NCBI GenBank assembly: GCA_944358495.1
Contig: CALVRF010000072.1
Span: 1-5,471 of the forward strand
Direction of reading: 5' to 3'
From: an uncultured Bacilli bacterium
Lineage (GTDB): Bacteria > Bacillota_I > Bacilli_A > RF39 > UBA660
Length of the DNA: 5,471 nucleotides
In this document: one piece after another, positions 1 to 5,362 of the stretch
Numbering within the stretch: the first letter of the stretch is position 1
Layout: every line of letters starts with the position of its first letter
Position numbers and translations under genes: made by a program
The notes under the pieces: model-generated
What the model was told of the DNA's origin: nothing
What the model saw: only the letters and a program-made list of their open reading frames with translations
Database searches by the model: none

Positions 1-116
1 AGATTGATTTCCTCTATTAAATTATCATTTTTAAATTAAAAAGGAGAGAACACACTAAACCATGGTTCACGCCTTTTTTCCTACTTATCTATTCCCATTT
101 CTTTCTTAGTCATTTT

Positions 117-710
117 TTATTTTATACATATATTATTTTTGAATACATTTTGATACTTATCAATTATTTCATTCACATCAAACCAATATACACTAGTCAA
201 GATTCCATCGGATGGATCCACCTCTATTCTTTCTAATTTGCCACCTAAAGCTTGCATGGTTTTTACAGAACCTAGGTTATTTACATCACAATCTAACATC
301 ACTCGGTCTAATCCCAATTTTTGTGCTTCAATTAAACCTAAATATAAATTAATCTTATTATATCCTTTTTTTCTTTCGGTCGGACGAATACCATACCCAA
401 TATTGCCACCAAATTGTTTCATACTTTCTGGTAAATTCCAACGAACATTGATGGCACCAATGATTCTATCATCATTTTCTCTAATCAATAAAAACGTTTT
501 AGACTGACATCTTCCTAATTTTTTAGCATACTCTTCATCTTGCATGCTGAGACACATTTCTAATGCCTGTTCAAACGTGTACCCTTCTAACATTTTTCTT
601 AACGAGCCCATACCATTTGTCTCGGAGTTATAAAGTGCAAATTCATTTACATAATCTATGATTTGATTTTTTCTTTCCAGCGAAGGCATTTCCAAATAAA
701 ATTTTTCCAT
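117..710 (-). CDS. GNAT-family N-acetyltransferase (COG3981-like)
   Basis: The 197-residue protein is probably an acetyl-CoA-dependent N-acetyltransferase; its substrate cannot be told from sequence. The C-terminal half has a GNAT core. A strand with 'IGYGIRPTERKKGYN' (about residues 104-118) fits motif A, with R113/G116 in the place of the R-x-x-G-x-G/A acetyl-CoA pyrophosphate loop, followed by a helix. 'DVNNLGSVKTMQALGGKLE' (142-160) is a typical motif B, with the N-x-x-S and L-G-G pattern. The N-terminal 70 residues are helical and less recognisable. The ATG at 710 is supported by a GGTGGTGAG stretch six bases upstream (717-725). It lies 117 bases downstream of secA on the same strand, where prfB is often found in Firmicutes. 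I see no strong terminator between secA and it, so read-through is possible. Family assignment is fairly sure; any specific function is not. Confidence 0.85.
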   Translation of the reverse strand: MEKFYLEMPSLERKNQIIDYVNEFALYNSETNGMGSLRKMLEGYTFEQALEMCLSMQDEEYAKKLGRCQSKTFLLIRENDDRIIGAINVRWNLPESMKQFGGNIGYGIRPTERKKGYNKINLYLGLIEAQKLGLDRVMLDCDVNNLGSVKTMQALGGKLERIEVDPSDGILTSVYWFDVNEIIDKYQNVFKNNICIK

Positions 711-827
711 TTTATACTCACCACCACATATGTTTTGTGTTTCAATTTCACTCTTGCTAAATAAAATGAATGCTGACTTTTTTTGTTGCCAAAATTGTTT
801 CCAAAAACTTTTTCATTATTTTATAAG

Positions 828-3320
828 CTATTTGCCACAACAGTTTTTATACTTTTTTCCACTCCCACATGGGCAAGGGTCATTTCTACCAATCTTTTGA
901 ACTCGCTTAGGTTGTCTTTTCTTCACTTTATTTTGATCTTCTACGGCTTTCCCTTTAATCACTTGCTGTCTTTCCGTATTTTGTCTAACTTCAGCATGTA
1001 ATAAGAATCTAGTCACATCTCTATCAATTGTATCTAGCAAATTATCAAACATTTCATAACCTTCAGCCGTATAAGCTCGGAGCGGATTCTCTTGGGCATA
1101 ACCTCTTAAATGAATTCCTTCCCTAAGCAAACTCATTTCATTAATATGATCCATCCAATGAGTATCAATAACCTTAAGAGTCACAGCCTTTTCAAATTCG
1201 TTACGAATCTCTTCAGGAACTTCTGACATTCGTTTATCGTATTCCTTAATCACTTCATCATAAATAGTCTTAGTTAAACTATCAGCATCTAATTCCTCAA
1301 GTTCTTTAATCTCTAAAGGATCCGTTAATAAATTTTGATTAACTGATTCTAAAATTTCACTAACATCTAAACCAGTTAAATTACCATCACTATTTACATG
1401 GTCTTTAACAAAAGCCTCAATATGGTCATAAAAGCTTTGTAATACATCATCATGAATAGACTCGCTATCTAATATTTTATTTCGTTTCTCATAAATAATC
1501 CCGCGCTGATTATTTAGAACATCATCATATTGTAATAAAGTTTTACGCGTATCAAAATTATTTCCCTCAACCCTTTTTTGGGCTGATTCGATTGATCTAG
1601 ATAATGACTTACTTCTAATAGAAAGTTCGCCATCAAAACCAACTCTTTGAAGTAACATTTTGGCTCTATCAGTACCAAAACGTACCATCAAATCATCTTC
1701 AAAAGATACGCAAAATTGAGTCATTCCTGGATCCCCTTGACGTCCTGAACGTCCTCTTAACTGATTATCAATACGACGAGACTCATGGCGTTCGGTACCT
1801 AAAACACATAATCCACCAAGTTCTTTAACACCTTCGCCTAATTGAATATCCGTTCCACGACCTGCCATATTAGTAGCAATCGTTACAGCGCCTTTTTGAC
1901 CAGCTTTCGCAATAATTTCCGCCTCACGTGCATTATTCTTAGCATTTAATACTTCGTGTGGAATTTTTTCCTTTTTAAGCATACTACTTAAAAGCTCACT
2001 ATTTTCTACCGCAATCGTACCAACTAAAACTGGTTGACCATTGGCATGTCTTTCTTTAATTTCTTTAACAATAGCTGAATATTTCCCTGCGGCCGTTGCA
2101 AAAATTAAATCACCATAGTCTTTACGAATAACCGGTTTATTAGTTGGGATCTGAATAACATACATGTTATAAATATCTCTAAATTCTTCTTCTTCAGTTT
2201 TGGCAGTACCAGTCATTCCCGAAATCTTTTTATACATTCTAAATAAATTTTGGAAAGTAATTGTTGCTAAAGTTTTAGTTTCTTCATTAATTTGTACTCC
2301 TTCTTTAGCCTCAATCGCTTGATGTAATCCTTCCGAAAAAGTACGTCCTGGCATAAGTCTTCCAGTAAATTGGTCAACAATAATAATTTTTCCATCTTGC
2401 ACTACGTAATCAAAATCTCTTTTCATACTATAATTAGCCCTTAAAGCCTGATTAATAAAATGAACTAATGTCGTATGTTCTAGGTCATACAAATTTTTCA
2501 AGTTAAAATATTTTTCAGCTTGTTTAATACCCTCAGTATCCAAAGAGACTTGCTTTGTTTTTTCGTCGTAAATATAACCTTTATTTTCTTTTAATGATTT
2601 AGCAAACTTATCAGCTTGCATATATAAATTAGCTGATTTCATTCTGCCACCCGCAATAATAAGTGGAGTTCTCGCCTCATCAATTAATACTGAGTCGACC
2701 TCGTCGATAATAACAAAATTTAAAGGCCTTTGCACACGATCTTCAGCACGTACCACCATATTATCACGCAAGTAATCAAAACCAATTTCATTATTGGTAG
2801 AATACATAATATCACAGTTATAAGCTTCGCGTTTCTCGGCAGGAGAATACTCACGGTAATTAATCCCAACGGTTAGGCCTAAAAATCTATAGATTTCTCC
2901 CATCCATTCAGCATCACGGCCAGCTAAATATTCATTAACTGTAATAATATGTACACCATCACCAGTTAACGCATTTAAATAAGCTGGTAATACTGAGGTT
3001 AAAGTTTTACCTTCACCTGTTTTCATTTCCGCAATATTACCATAATGAATCGCAATACCACCAATTAATTGTACATAAAATGGTTTTTGATTTAGTACTC
3101 TATATGCGGCTTCTCTAGCGACTGCAAAAGCTTCAACCAAAATATCATCTAATGTTTCACCATCAGCCAAACGCTTTTTAAACTCTTCAGTTTTAGCTTT
3201 TAATTCGCTATCTTTAAGCTCACTCATCTGACTATCCAAGAGTTCAATCTGATTAGCGATCTCTTTAAAGCGCTCTAATTCTTTATATTCATGGTCAAAT
3301 ATTTTCTTTAAAAAACTCAT
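828..3320 (-). CDS. secA: Preprotein translocase ATPase SecA
   Basis: SecA is the ATP-driven motor that pushes unfolded preproteins through SecYEG at the membrane. From the ATG at 3320 it is 830 residues, normal for a Firmicutes SecA. Visible motifs: Walker A 'MKTGEGKT' (about 99-106); Walker B DEVD in 'IIDEVDSVLIDEARTP' (about 204-219); 'GMTGTA' (368-373); 'TNMAGRGTDI' (483-492); and 'QLRGRSGRQGDPG' (520-532) of the second ATPase half. The last residues carry a zinc-binding tail, 'CPCGSGKKYKNCC' (C-x-C-x8-C-C), which in known SecAs contacts SecB or ribosomes and phospholipid. An ATG three codons upstream (3329) directly abuts the ribosome binding site GAAAGG (3330-3335), so it cannot be used. 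The ATG at 3320 has a nine-base spacing. It follows hpf by 84 bases on the same strand, with its own candidate extended -10. Nothing is truncated and all catalytic motifs are intact. Confidence 0.98.
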   Translation of the reverse strand: MSFLKKIFDHEYKELERFKEIANQIELLDSQMSELKDSELKAKTEEFKKRLADGETLDDILVEAFAVAREAAYRVLNQKPFYVQLIGGIAIHYGNIAEMKTGEGKTLTSVLPAYLNALTGDGVHIITVNEYLAGRDAEWMGEIYRFLGLTVGINYREYSPAEKREAYNCDIMYSTNNEIGFDYLRDNMVVRAEDRVQRPLNFVIIDEVDSVLIDEARTPLIIAGGRMKSANLYMQADKFAKSLKENKGYIYDEKTKQVSLDTEGIKQAEKYFNLKNLYDLEHTTLVHFINQALRANYSMKRDFDYVVQDGKIIIVDQFTGRLMPGRTFSEGLHQAIEAKEGVQINEETKTLATITFQNLFRMYKKISGMTGTAKTEEEEFRDIYNMYVIQIPTNKPVIRKDYGDLIFATAAGKYSAIVKEIKERHANGQPVLVGTIAVENSELLSSMLKKEKIPHEVLNAKNNAREAEIIAKAGQKGAVTIATNMAGRGTDIQLGEGVKELGGLCVLGTERHESRRIDNQLRGRSGRQGDPGMTQFCVSFEDDLMVRFGTDRAKMLLQRVGFDGELSIRSKSLSRSIESAQKRVEGNNFDTRKTLLQYDDVLNNQRGIIYEKRNKILDSESIHDDVLQSFYDHIEAFVKDHVNSDGNLTGLDVSEILESVNQNLLTDPLEIKELEELDADSLTKTIYDEVIKEYDKRMSEVPEEIRNEFEKAVTLKVIDTHWMDHINEMSLLREGIHLRGYAQENPLRAYTAEGYEMFDNLLDTIDRDVTRFLLHAEVRQNTERQQVIKGKAVEDQNKVKKRQPKRVQKIGRNDPCPCGSGKKYKNCCGK

Positions 3321-3347
3321 ATCGGTCATCCTTTCATGTCTATTACC

Positions 3348-3356
3348 ATTTTATCA
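3348..3356 (-). promoter_or_regulatory. Candidate extended -10 promoter for secA
   Basis: On the minus strand these bases read TGATAAAAT, an extended -10 (TGn plus TAAAAT, five of six matches to TATAAT). They are preceded by a T-rich run with no good -35. Transcription would start near 3341, giving a leader of about 20 bases that still contains the GAAAGG ribosome binding site. This is a prediction from consensus only. Confidence 0.4.
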
Positions 3357-3385
3357 AAAAAACGCTTAAAATAATAGAGTTGCAA

Positions 3386-3412
3386 GAAAAAAAGACTAAA
3401 AAGTCTATTTTT
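3386..3412 (-). terminator. Weak hairpin between hpf and secA
   Basis: On the minus strand AGACT-TTTT-AGTCT forms a five-pair stem (3402-3406 with 3393-3397). It can extend past one T-T mismatch by five A-U pairs (3408-3412 with 3387-3391) and ends in a run of U. The hpf stop codon (3405-3407) lies partly in the stem. The short GC-poor core suggests a leaky terminator, allowing some hpf-secA co-transcription. Confidence 0.45.
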
Positions 3413-3938
3413 CTCTAATAACTCCATAGTTGCCATCTTTACGAGCATATACTACTTCAATTTCACCATTTTTCGCATTTCTAAAAATAAAGAATGAATG
3501 ATCAGTTAAATTCATTTGTAAAATAGCTTCTTCTTCACTCATCGGTTTTAATTCTACTTCTTTTCTTTTAACGATTTTATTATTGTCAGTTTCTTCTTTA
3601 GGAACTTCAAAATCTAAAACCAAATCAGCAAACCTTTCCTTATTAGCTTTTTTACTCATACGAGTTTTATTTTTTCTGATTTGTCTTTCTAATTTATCTA
3701 AAACAAGGTCAATGCCCGCATAAGGATCTTTGTTAACTTCTTCAGCACGTAAAACCATTCTTTTGGCTGGAACTGTTACTTCAACTACGTACATAACTCC
3801 ATCAGGCCTAATAACGACAGTTGCTTCAAGGACTTCTGGATTTTCAAAGTATTTATCAAGCCTTTGAAGTTTTGTTTCTACATAACGTTTAATATCGTCT
3901 GTAACTTTAAATTTTTTTCCGTGAATTCTATATTCCAT
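3405..3938 (-). CDS. hpf: Ribosome hibernation promoting factor, long form
   Basis: Long HPF binds the 30S decoding region and dimerises 70S ribosomes into inactive 100S particles in stationary phase or stress. The 177-residue product has both expected parts. Residues 1 to about 100 are the S30AE domain, including 'EEVNKDPYAGIDLVLDKLER' with its conserved D-x-YA-x-ID. A charged linker follows. About 122-177 is the C-terminal dimerisation domain, with the signature 'KPMSEEEAILQMNL', then 'FFIFRNA' and the ending 'RKDGNYGVIR'. A TTG at 3953 would add five residues, but it overlaps the ribosome binding site GGGAG (3947-3951). The ATG at 3938 has ideal eight-base spacing and begins the usual 'MEYRIHGKKF', so I chose it. 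It sits immediately upstream of secA, a common Firmicutes pairing, and downstream of cspA. Confidence 0.96.
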   Translation of the reverse strand: MEYRIHGKKFKVTDDIKRYVETKLQRLDKYFENPEVLEATVVIRPDGVMYVVEVTVPAKRMVLRAEEVNKDPYAGIDLVLDKLERQIRKNKTRMSKKANKERFADLVLDFEVPKEETDNNKIVKRKEVELKPMSEEEAILQMNLTDHSFFIFRNAKNGEIEVVYARKDGNYGVIREK

Positions 3939-3957
3939 ATTATCATCTCCCAATTAT

Positions 3958-3966
3958 ATTATATCA
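3958..3966 (-). promoter_or_regulatory. Candidate extended -10 promoter for hpf
   Basis: The minus strand reads TGATATAAT, a perfect extended -10 (TGn-TATAAT). A second overlapping TATAAT lies at 3953-3958. There is no recognisable -35 at 17 bases. A start near 3951 would give a very short leader that just keeps the GGGAG ribosome binding site. An alternative upstream start, or a stress sigma factor promoter, cannot be excluded; hpf is sigma-B and sigma-H controlled in Bacillus. Confidence 0.45.
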
Positions 3967-4018
3967 TAATTATTGTAAAAATAATATGAAATACCATATA
4001 ATATCTATAAAAAGCCAA

Positions 4019-4043
4019 GAAAAAACTACACAAGTGCAGTTTT
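4019..4043 (-). terminator. Intrinsic terminator of cspA
   Basis: On the minus strand AAAACTGCA (4035-4043) pairs with TGTAGTTTT (4022-4030), including one G-U pair, around a CTTG loop (4031-4034). U residues follow to 4020. The cspA stop codon (4026-4028) is inside the 3' arm, so translation ends within the hairpin. Confidence 0.6.
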
Positions 4044-4238
4044 GATTTCTACTACGTTTTTAGCTTGAAGGCCTTTATCAGTTCTAACTAATTCAAATTC
4101 TACATATTGGCCCTCTACTAGTGTTTTATAGCCCTCTGTAAGAATTGAAGAATAGTGAACAAAAATATCTTCTTCATCATTGTATTCAATAAATCCAAAG
4201 CCCTTTTCATTATTGAACCATTTCACTTTTCCGCGCAT
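4026..4238 (-). CDS. Cold shock domain protein, CspA/CspB family
   Basis: This 70-residue single-domain protein has the size and sequence of the bacterial cold shock family, which binds single-stranded RNA and DNA as chaperones and antiterminators. The N-terminal 'GKVKWFNNEKGFGFIE' carries the aromatic W7/F8 and RNP1 'KGFGFI' (12-17); RNP2 is 'IFVHYSSI' (25-32). The rest forms the usual small beta barrel, ending in 'KGLQAKNV'. The ATG at 4238 has a strong AAGGGAG site (4247-4253) with eight-base spacing; nearby ATGs are out of frame. It is transcribed divergently from agrB and upstream of hpf, separated from hpf by a terminator hairpin. Which csp paralogue this is cannot be told, so no symbol is given. 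Confidence 0.96.
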   Translation of the reverse strand: MRGKVKWFNNEKGFGFIEYNDEEDIFVHYSSILTEGYKTLVEGQYVEFELVRTDKGLQAKNVVEIKTALV

Positions 4239-4276
4239 CCATACATCTCCCTTCTAGTAATATTCCTTACAACTCA

Positions 4277-4305
4277 AATATACATCGTATAGCCTTGAAA
4301 CTCAA
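4277..4305 (-). promoter_or_regulatory. Candidate sigma-A promoter of cspA
   Basis: The minus strand has TTGAGT (4300-4305) as -35 and TATATT (4277-4282) as -10, separated by exactly 17 bases. Transcription would start near 4270, giving a leader of about 32 bases. An overlapping alternative (TTGTTT, 17 bases, TATACG) lies slightly upstream. The -35 falls in a CCTTGA/TCAAGG inverted repeat (4293-4307), which could be an operator or chance. Confidence 0.45.
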
Positions 4306-4411
4306 GGAAAACAAGCATACAAAATACGACATAAATTTTAATTACATCAAACAACTTATTACCGCGGTACTTGTATCTTACTAAATTAAATCGCCTTAAA
4401 ACCAGAAAAAG

Positions 4412-4443
4412 TTCCAACGTATTAAATTTTAGCTCCAACGCAT
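4412..4443. repeat. Paired 11-base direct repeat, LytTR-site-like
   Basis: Two copies of YTCCAACGYAT (4412-4422 and 4433-4443) match at 9 of 11 positions, both differences being transitions, and are offset by 21 bases (two helical turns). Read on the minus strand, the nine-base half sites are TGCGTTGGA and TACGTTGGA with a 12-base gap. This closely resembles the GTT-centred direct repeats with 12-base gaps bound by LytTR response regulators (AgrA, ComE, PlnC). The half sites point toward cspA, opposite to agrB, so the target promoter is uncertain. Confidence 0.45.
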
Positions 4444-4513
4444 ATAAGTGTAATTATCTGTTATACCGATTATTCACTTCAAACTACAAAAATAGTTAAT
4501 AAAACATTTCGAC

Positions 4514-4531
4514 CAATTTTGACAAAAATTG
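4514..4531. promoter_or_regulatory. CAATTTT/AAAATTG dyad upstream of agrB
   Basis: CAATTTT (4514-4520) and AAAATTG (4525-4531) form a perfect seven-base inverted repeat around GACA, ending two bases before the candidate extended -10 of agrB. The position suits an operator. In DNA this AT-rich, chance is a fair alternative. Confidence 0.25.
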
Positions 4532-4532
4532 T

Positions 4533-4541
4533 TGGTATGAT
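4533..4541 (+). promoter_or_regulatory. Candidate extended -10 promoter of agrBD
   Basis: TGGTATGAT is an extended -10 (TGn plus TATGAT, five of six). The nearby TTGACA (4519-4524) is only 11 bases away, too close to act as its -35. The correctly spaced -35 position is poor, as expected for an activator-dependent agr promoter. A start near 4548 leaves the AGAAGG ribosome binding site (4556-4561) intact. A second -10 candidate, TATAAG (4443-4448), abuts the direct repeats. Confidence 0.35.
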
Positions 4542-4572
4542 AAAGGTGCAAATAGAGAAGGTAGTTGGTAGT

Positions 4573-5193
4573 ATGAAAGAGTTAATAGTTGGTCACTCCA
4601 TGAATTTAATTAAGAACCAATGTCCACAGTATACTGAAGAAAAATTAGAAGAAATAAGATATGGCTTGGCCAGTATCTATATAACCATTTCAAAAACTAT
4701 TATCATATTTGCTATTGCACTTATATTAGGAATATTAAAAGAGCTGATTATTTTTACAGTAATTTATAATCTAATAAGAGCAACCTCTTTTGGCTTACAC
4801 GCCACTAAAAGTTGGATTTGTCTTGTCTCATCTACAATGGCTTTTATTGGAAGTACCTACATAAGTACAATAGTAACCATCCCTATTTTGCTCAAAATTA
4901 TCTTAGGTATTATAGGTATATTACTAATATTCAAAAATAGTCCCGCGGATACAGCAAAAAAACCAATCGTTAGTCCAAAACGTCGGTTAATTTATAAAAT
5001 TTTGTCCACTGTAACTGCTACTATATTCGTAATATTAGCTATTACCATACCAGATAATTTCTTATCCAACAGTTTTATATTGGCATTATTAATACAATGC
5101 TTTATGATATCAAAATTAGTATATAAAGCTTTTGGATTATCATATGACAATTATAAAAATTATTTAAAACAAAATGTAGTAAGGGAGGAATAA
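4573..5193 (+). CDS. agrB: AgrB-type autoinducer peptide processing peptidase
   Basis: AgrB is the membrane cysteine endopeptidase that trims the C-terminus of AgrD and forms the thiolactone ring of the autoinducing peptide. From the ATG at 4573 the protein has 206 residues. Catalytic H76 and C83 lie in 'RATSFGLHATKSWIC', preceded by R69. Each is one position off R70/H77/C84 of S. aureus AgrB, which supports this start. About six hydrophobic segments are visible (roughly 33-57, 58-74, 80-100, 101-121, 141-160, 166-184). Between the fourth and fifth is the typical basic stretch 'KKPIVSPKRR' (129-138). Longer in-frame starts (TTG 4519, ATG 4537) lack a ribosome binding site and overlap the predicted promoter. 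AGAAGG at 4556-4561 serves the ATG at 4573, although the 11-base spacing is long. agrD follows after two bases, forming a two-gene operon divergent from cspA. Confidence 0.93.
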   Translation: MKELIVGHSMNLIKNQCPQYTEEKLEEIRYGLASIYITISKTIIIFAIALILGILKELIIFTVIYNLIRATSFGLHATKSWICLVSSTMAFIGSTYISTIVTIPILLKIILGIIGILLIFKNSPADTAKKPIVSPKRRLIYKILSTVTATIFVILAITIPDNFLSNSFILALLIQCFMISKLVYKAFGLSYDNYKNYLKQNVVREE

Positions 5194-5195
5194 AG

Positions 5196-5315
5196 ATGGC
5201 ATGGATAGCATCAGCACTAGCATCACTTGGAGGAATCTTCGCAAATATTGGAAGCCAAGCATGTGTATTCGTATGGTTAGATGAAGAAGAAACCCCAAAA
5301 AGTTTAATTAAATAA
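5196..5315 (+). CDS. agrD: AgrD-type cyclic autoinducer peptide precursor
   Basis: This 39-codon gene encodes the precursor of a secreted quorum-sensing peptide. Three expected parts are visible. An N-terminal hydrophobic amphipathic leader ('MAWIASALASLGGIFANIG', 1-19) would hold it at the membrane. Next is the signal region with the single cysteine, C23, followed by V-F-V-W. The acidic C-terminal tail 'LDEEETPKSLIK' (28-39) has the conserved acidic-Pro-Lys pattern that AgrB recognises and removes. The likely product is a five-residue Cys-Val-Phe-Val-Trp thiolactone with a short N-terminal tail of unknown length. It resembles the CVGIW ring of Lactobacillus plantarum LamD; a six-residue ring including Leu28 is possible. 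The start has an excellent AGGGAGG site (5182-5188, seven-base spacing) inside the end of agrB. It is translationally close to agrB and followed by a strong terminator. Confidence 0.93.
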   Translation: MAWIASALASLGGIFANIGSQACVFVWLDEEETPKSLIK

Positions 5316-5320
5316 TAATC

Positions 5321-5362
5321 AAAAACAGTTGATTAGTTATAAATTTTAATCAACTGTTTTTT
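5321..5362. terminator. Strong terminator shared by agrBD and the convergent kinase gene
   Basis: AAAAACAGTTGATTA (5321-5335) and TAATCAACTGTTTTT (5347-5361) form a perfect 15-pair inverted repeat with an 11-base loop. On the plus strand it ends in six U, five bases after the agrD stop. On the minus strand the matching A run gives a U tract as well, so it can stop transcription from both sides. The 3' arm overlaps the last codons and stop of the minus-strand kinase gene. Confidence 0.85.

Larger units (their letters stand above)
4239..4572. other. Divergent non-coding region between cspA and agrB
   Basis: These 334 bases hold no credible ORF on either strand. The left part contains the cspA ribosome binding site and a candidate promoter. 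The middle has a small CCTTGA/TCAAGG hairpin (4293-4307) and an isolated GC-rich palindrome, TACCGCGGTA (4360-4369). The right part has a pair of 21-base-offset direct repeats (4412-4443), a weak AACTA/TAGTT dyad (4482-4497), and a dyad plus extended -10 just upstream of agrB. The layout recalls other agr loci, where a divergent promoter region is controlled by the cognate response regulator. I saw no sign of a long structured RNA of the RNAIII kind. Confidence 0.6.

Noticed and set aside
38..79. Possible terminator after the acetyltransferase gene: AAAAAGG/CCTTTTT arms with an AACCATGGTT palindrome between them
   Set aside because: The outer stem is only seven mostly A-U pairs around a 27-base loop, and the inner palindrome leaves almost no loop. 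It could be real but is too weak to list as a terminator.
62..109. Plus-strand 15-codon ORF starting ATG after AAGGAGAG
   Set aside because: Spacing to the ribosome binding site is about 13 bases, the peptide is low-complexity, and it overlaps nothing informative.
238..507. Plus-strand 89-codon ORF
   Set aside because: Lies entirely opposite the acetyltransferase gene, which has clear family motifs; an antisense shadow.
780..812. CCAAAA-containing repeats after secA as a terminator
   Set aside because: TTGCCAAAA and TTTCCAAAA are direct, not inverted, copies. No stable hairpin followed by U residues forms on the minus strand.
783..1001. Plus-strand 72-codon ORF
   Set aside because: Mostly opposite the conserved zinc-binding C-terminus of SecA; no ribosome binding site or family resemblance.
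4271..4315. Minus-strand 14-codon ORF as a possible cspA leader peptide
   Set aside because: No ribosome binding site precedes it, and it overlaps the predicted cspA promoter, so it would not be transcribed from there.
4360..4369. TACCGCGGTA, resembling part of the T-box motif (GGTGGNACCGCG)
   Set aside because: Only the ACCGCG half matches. The GGTGG half, the specifier stem and the downstream terminator are absent on either strand, and cspA is not a T-box target. It is noted only as a GC-rich palindrome.
4531..4593. Three GTTGGT copies (4531, 4564, 4588) as possible regulator sites
   Set aside because: Spacings of 33 and 24 bases are irregular, and two copies overlap the agrB ribosome binding region or coding sequence; six-base matches are expected by chance.
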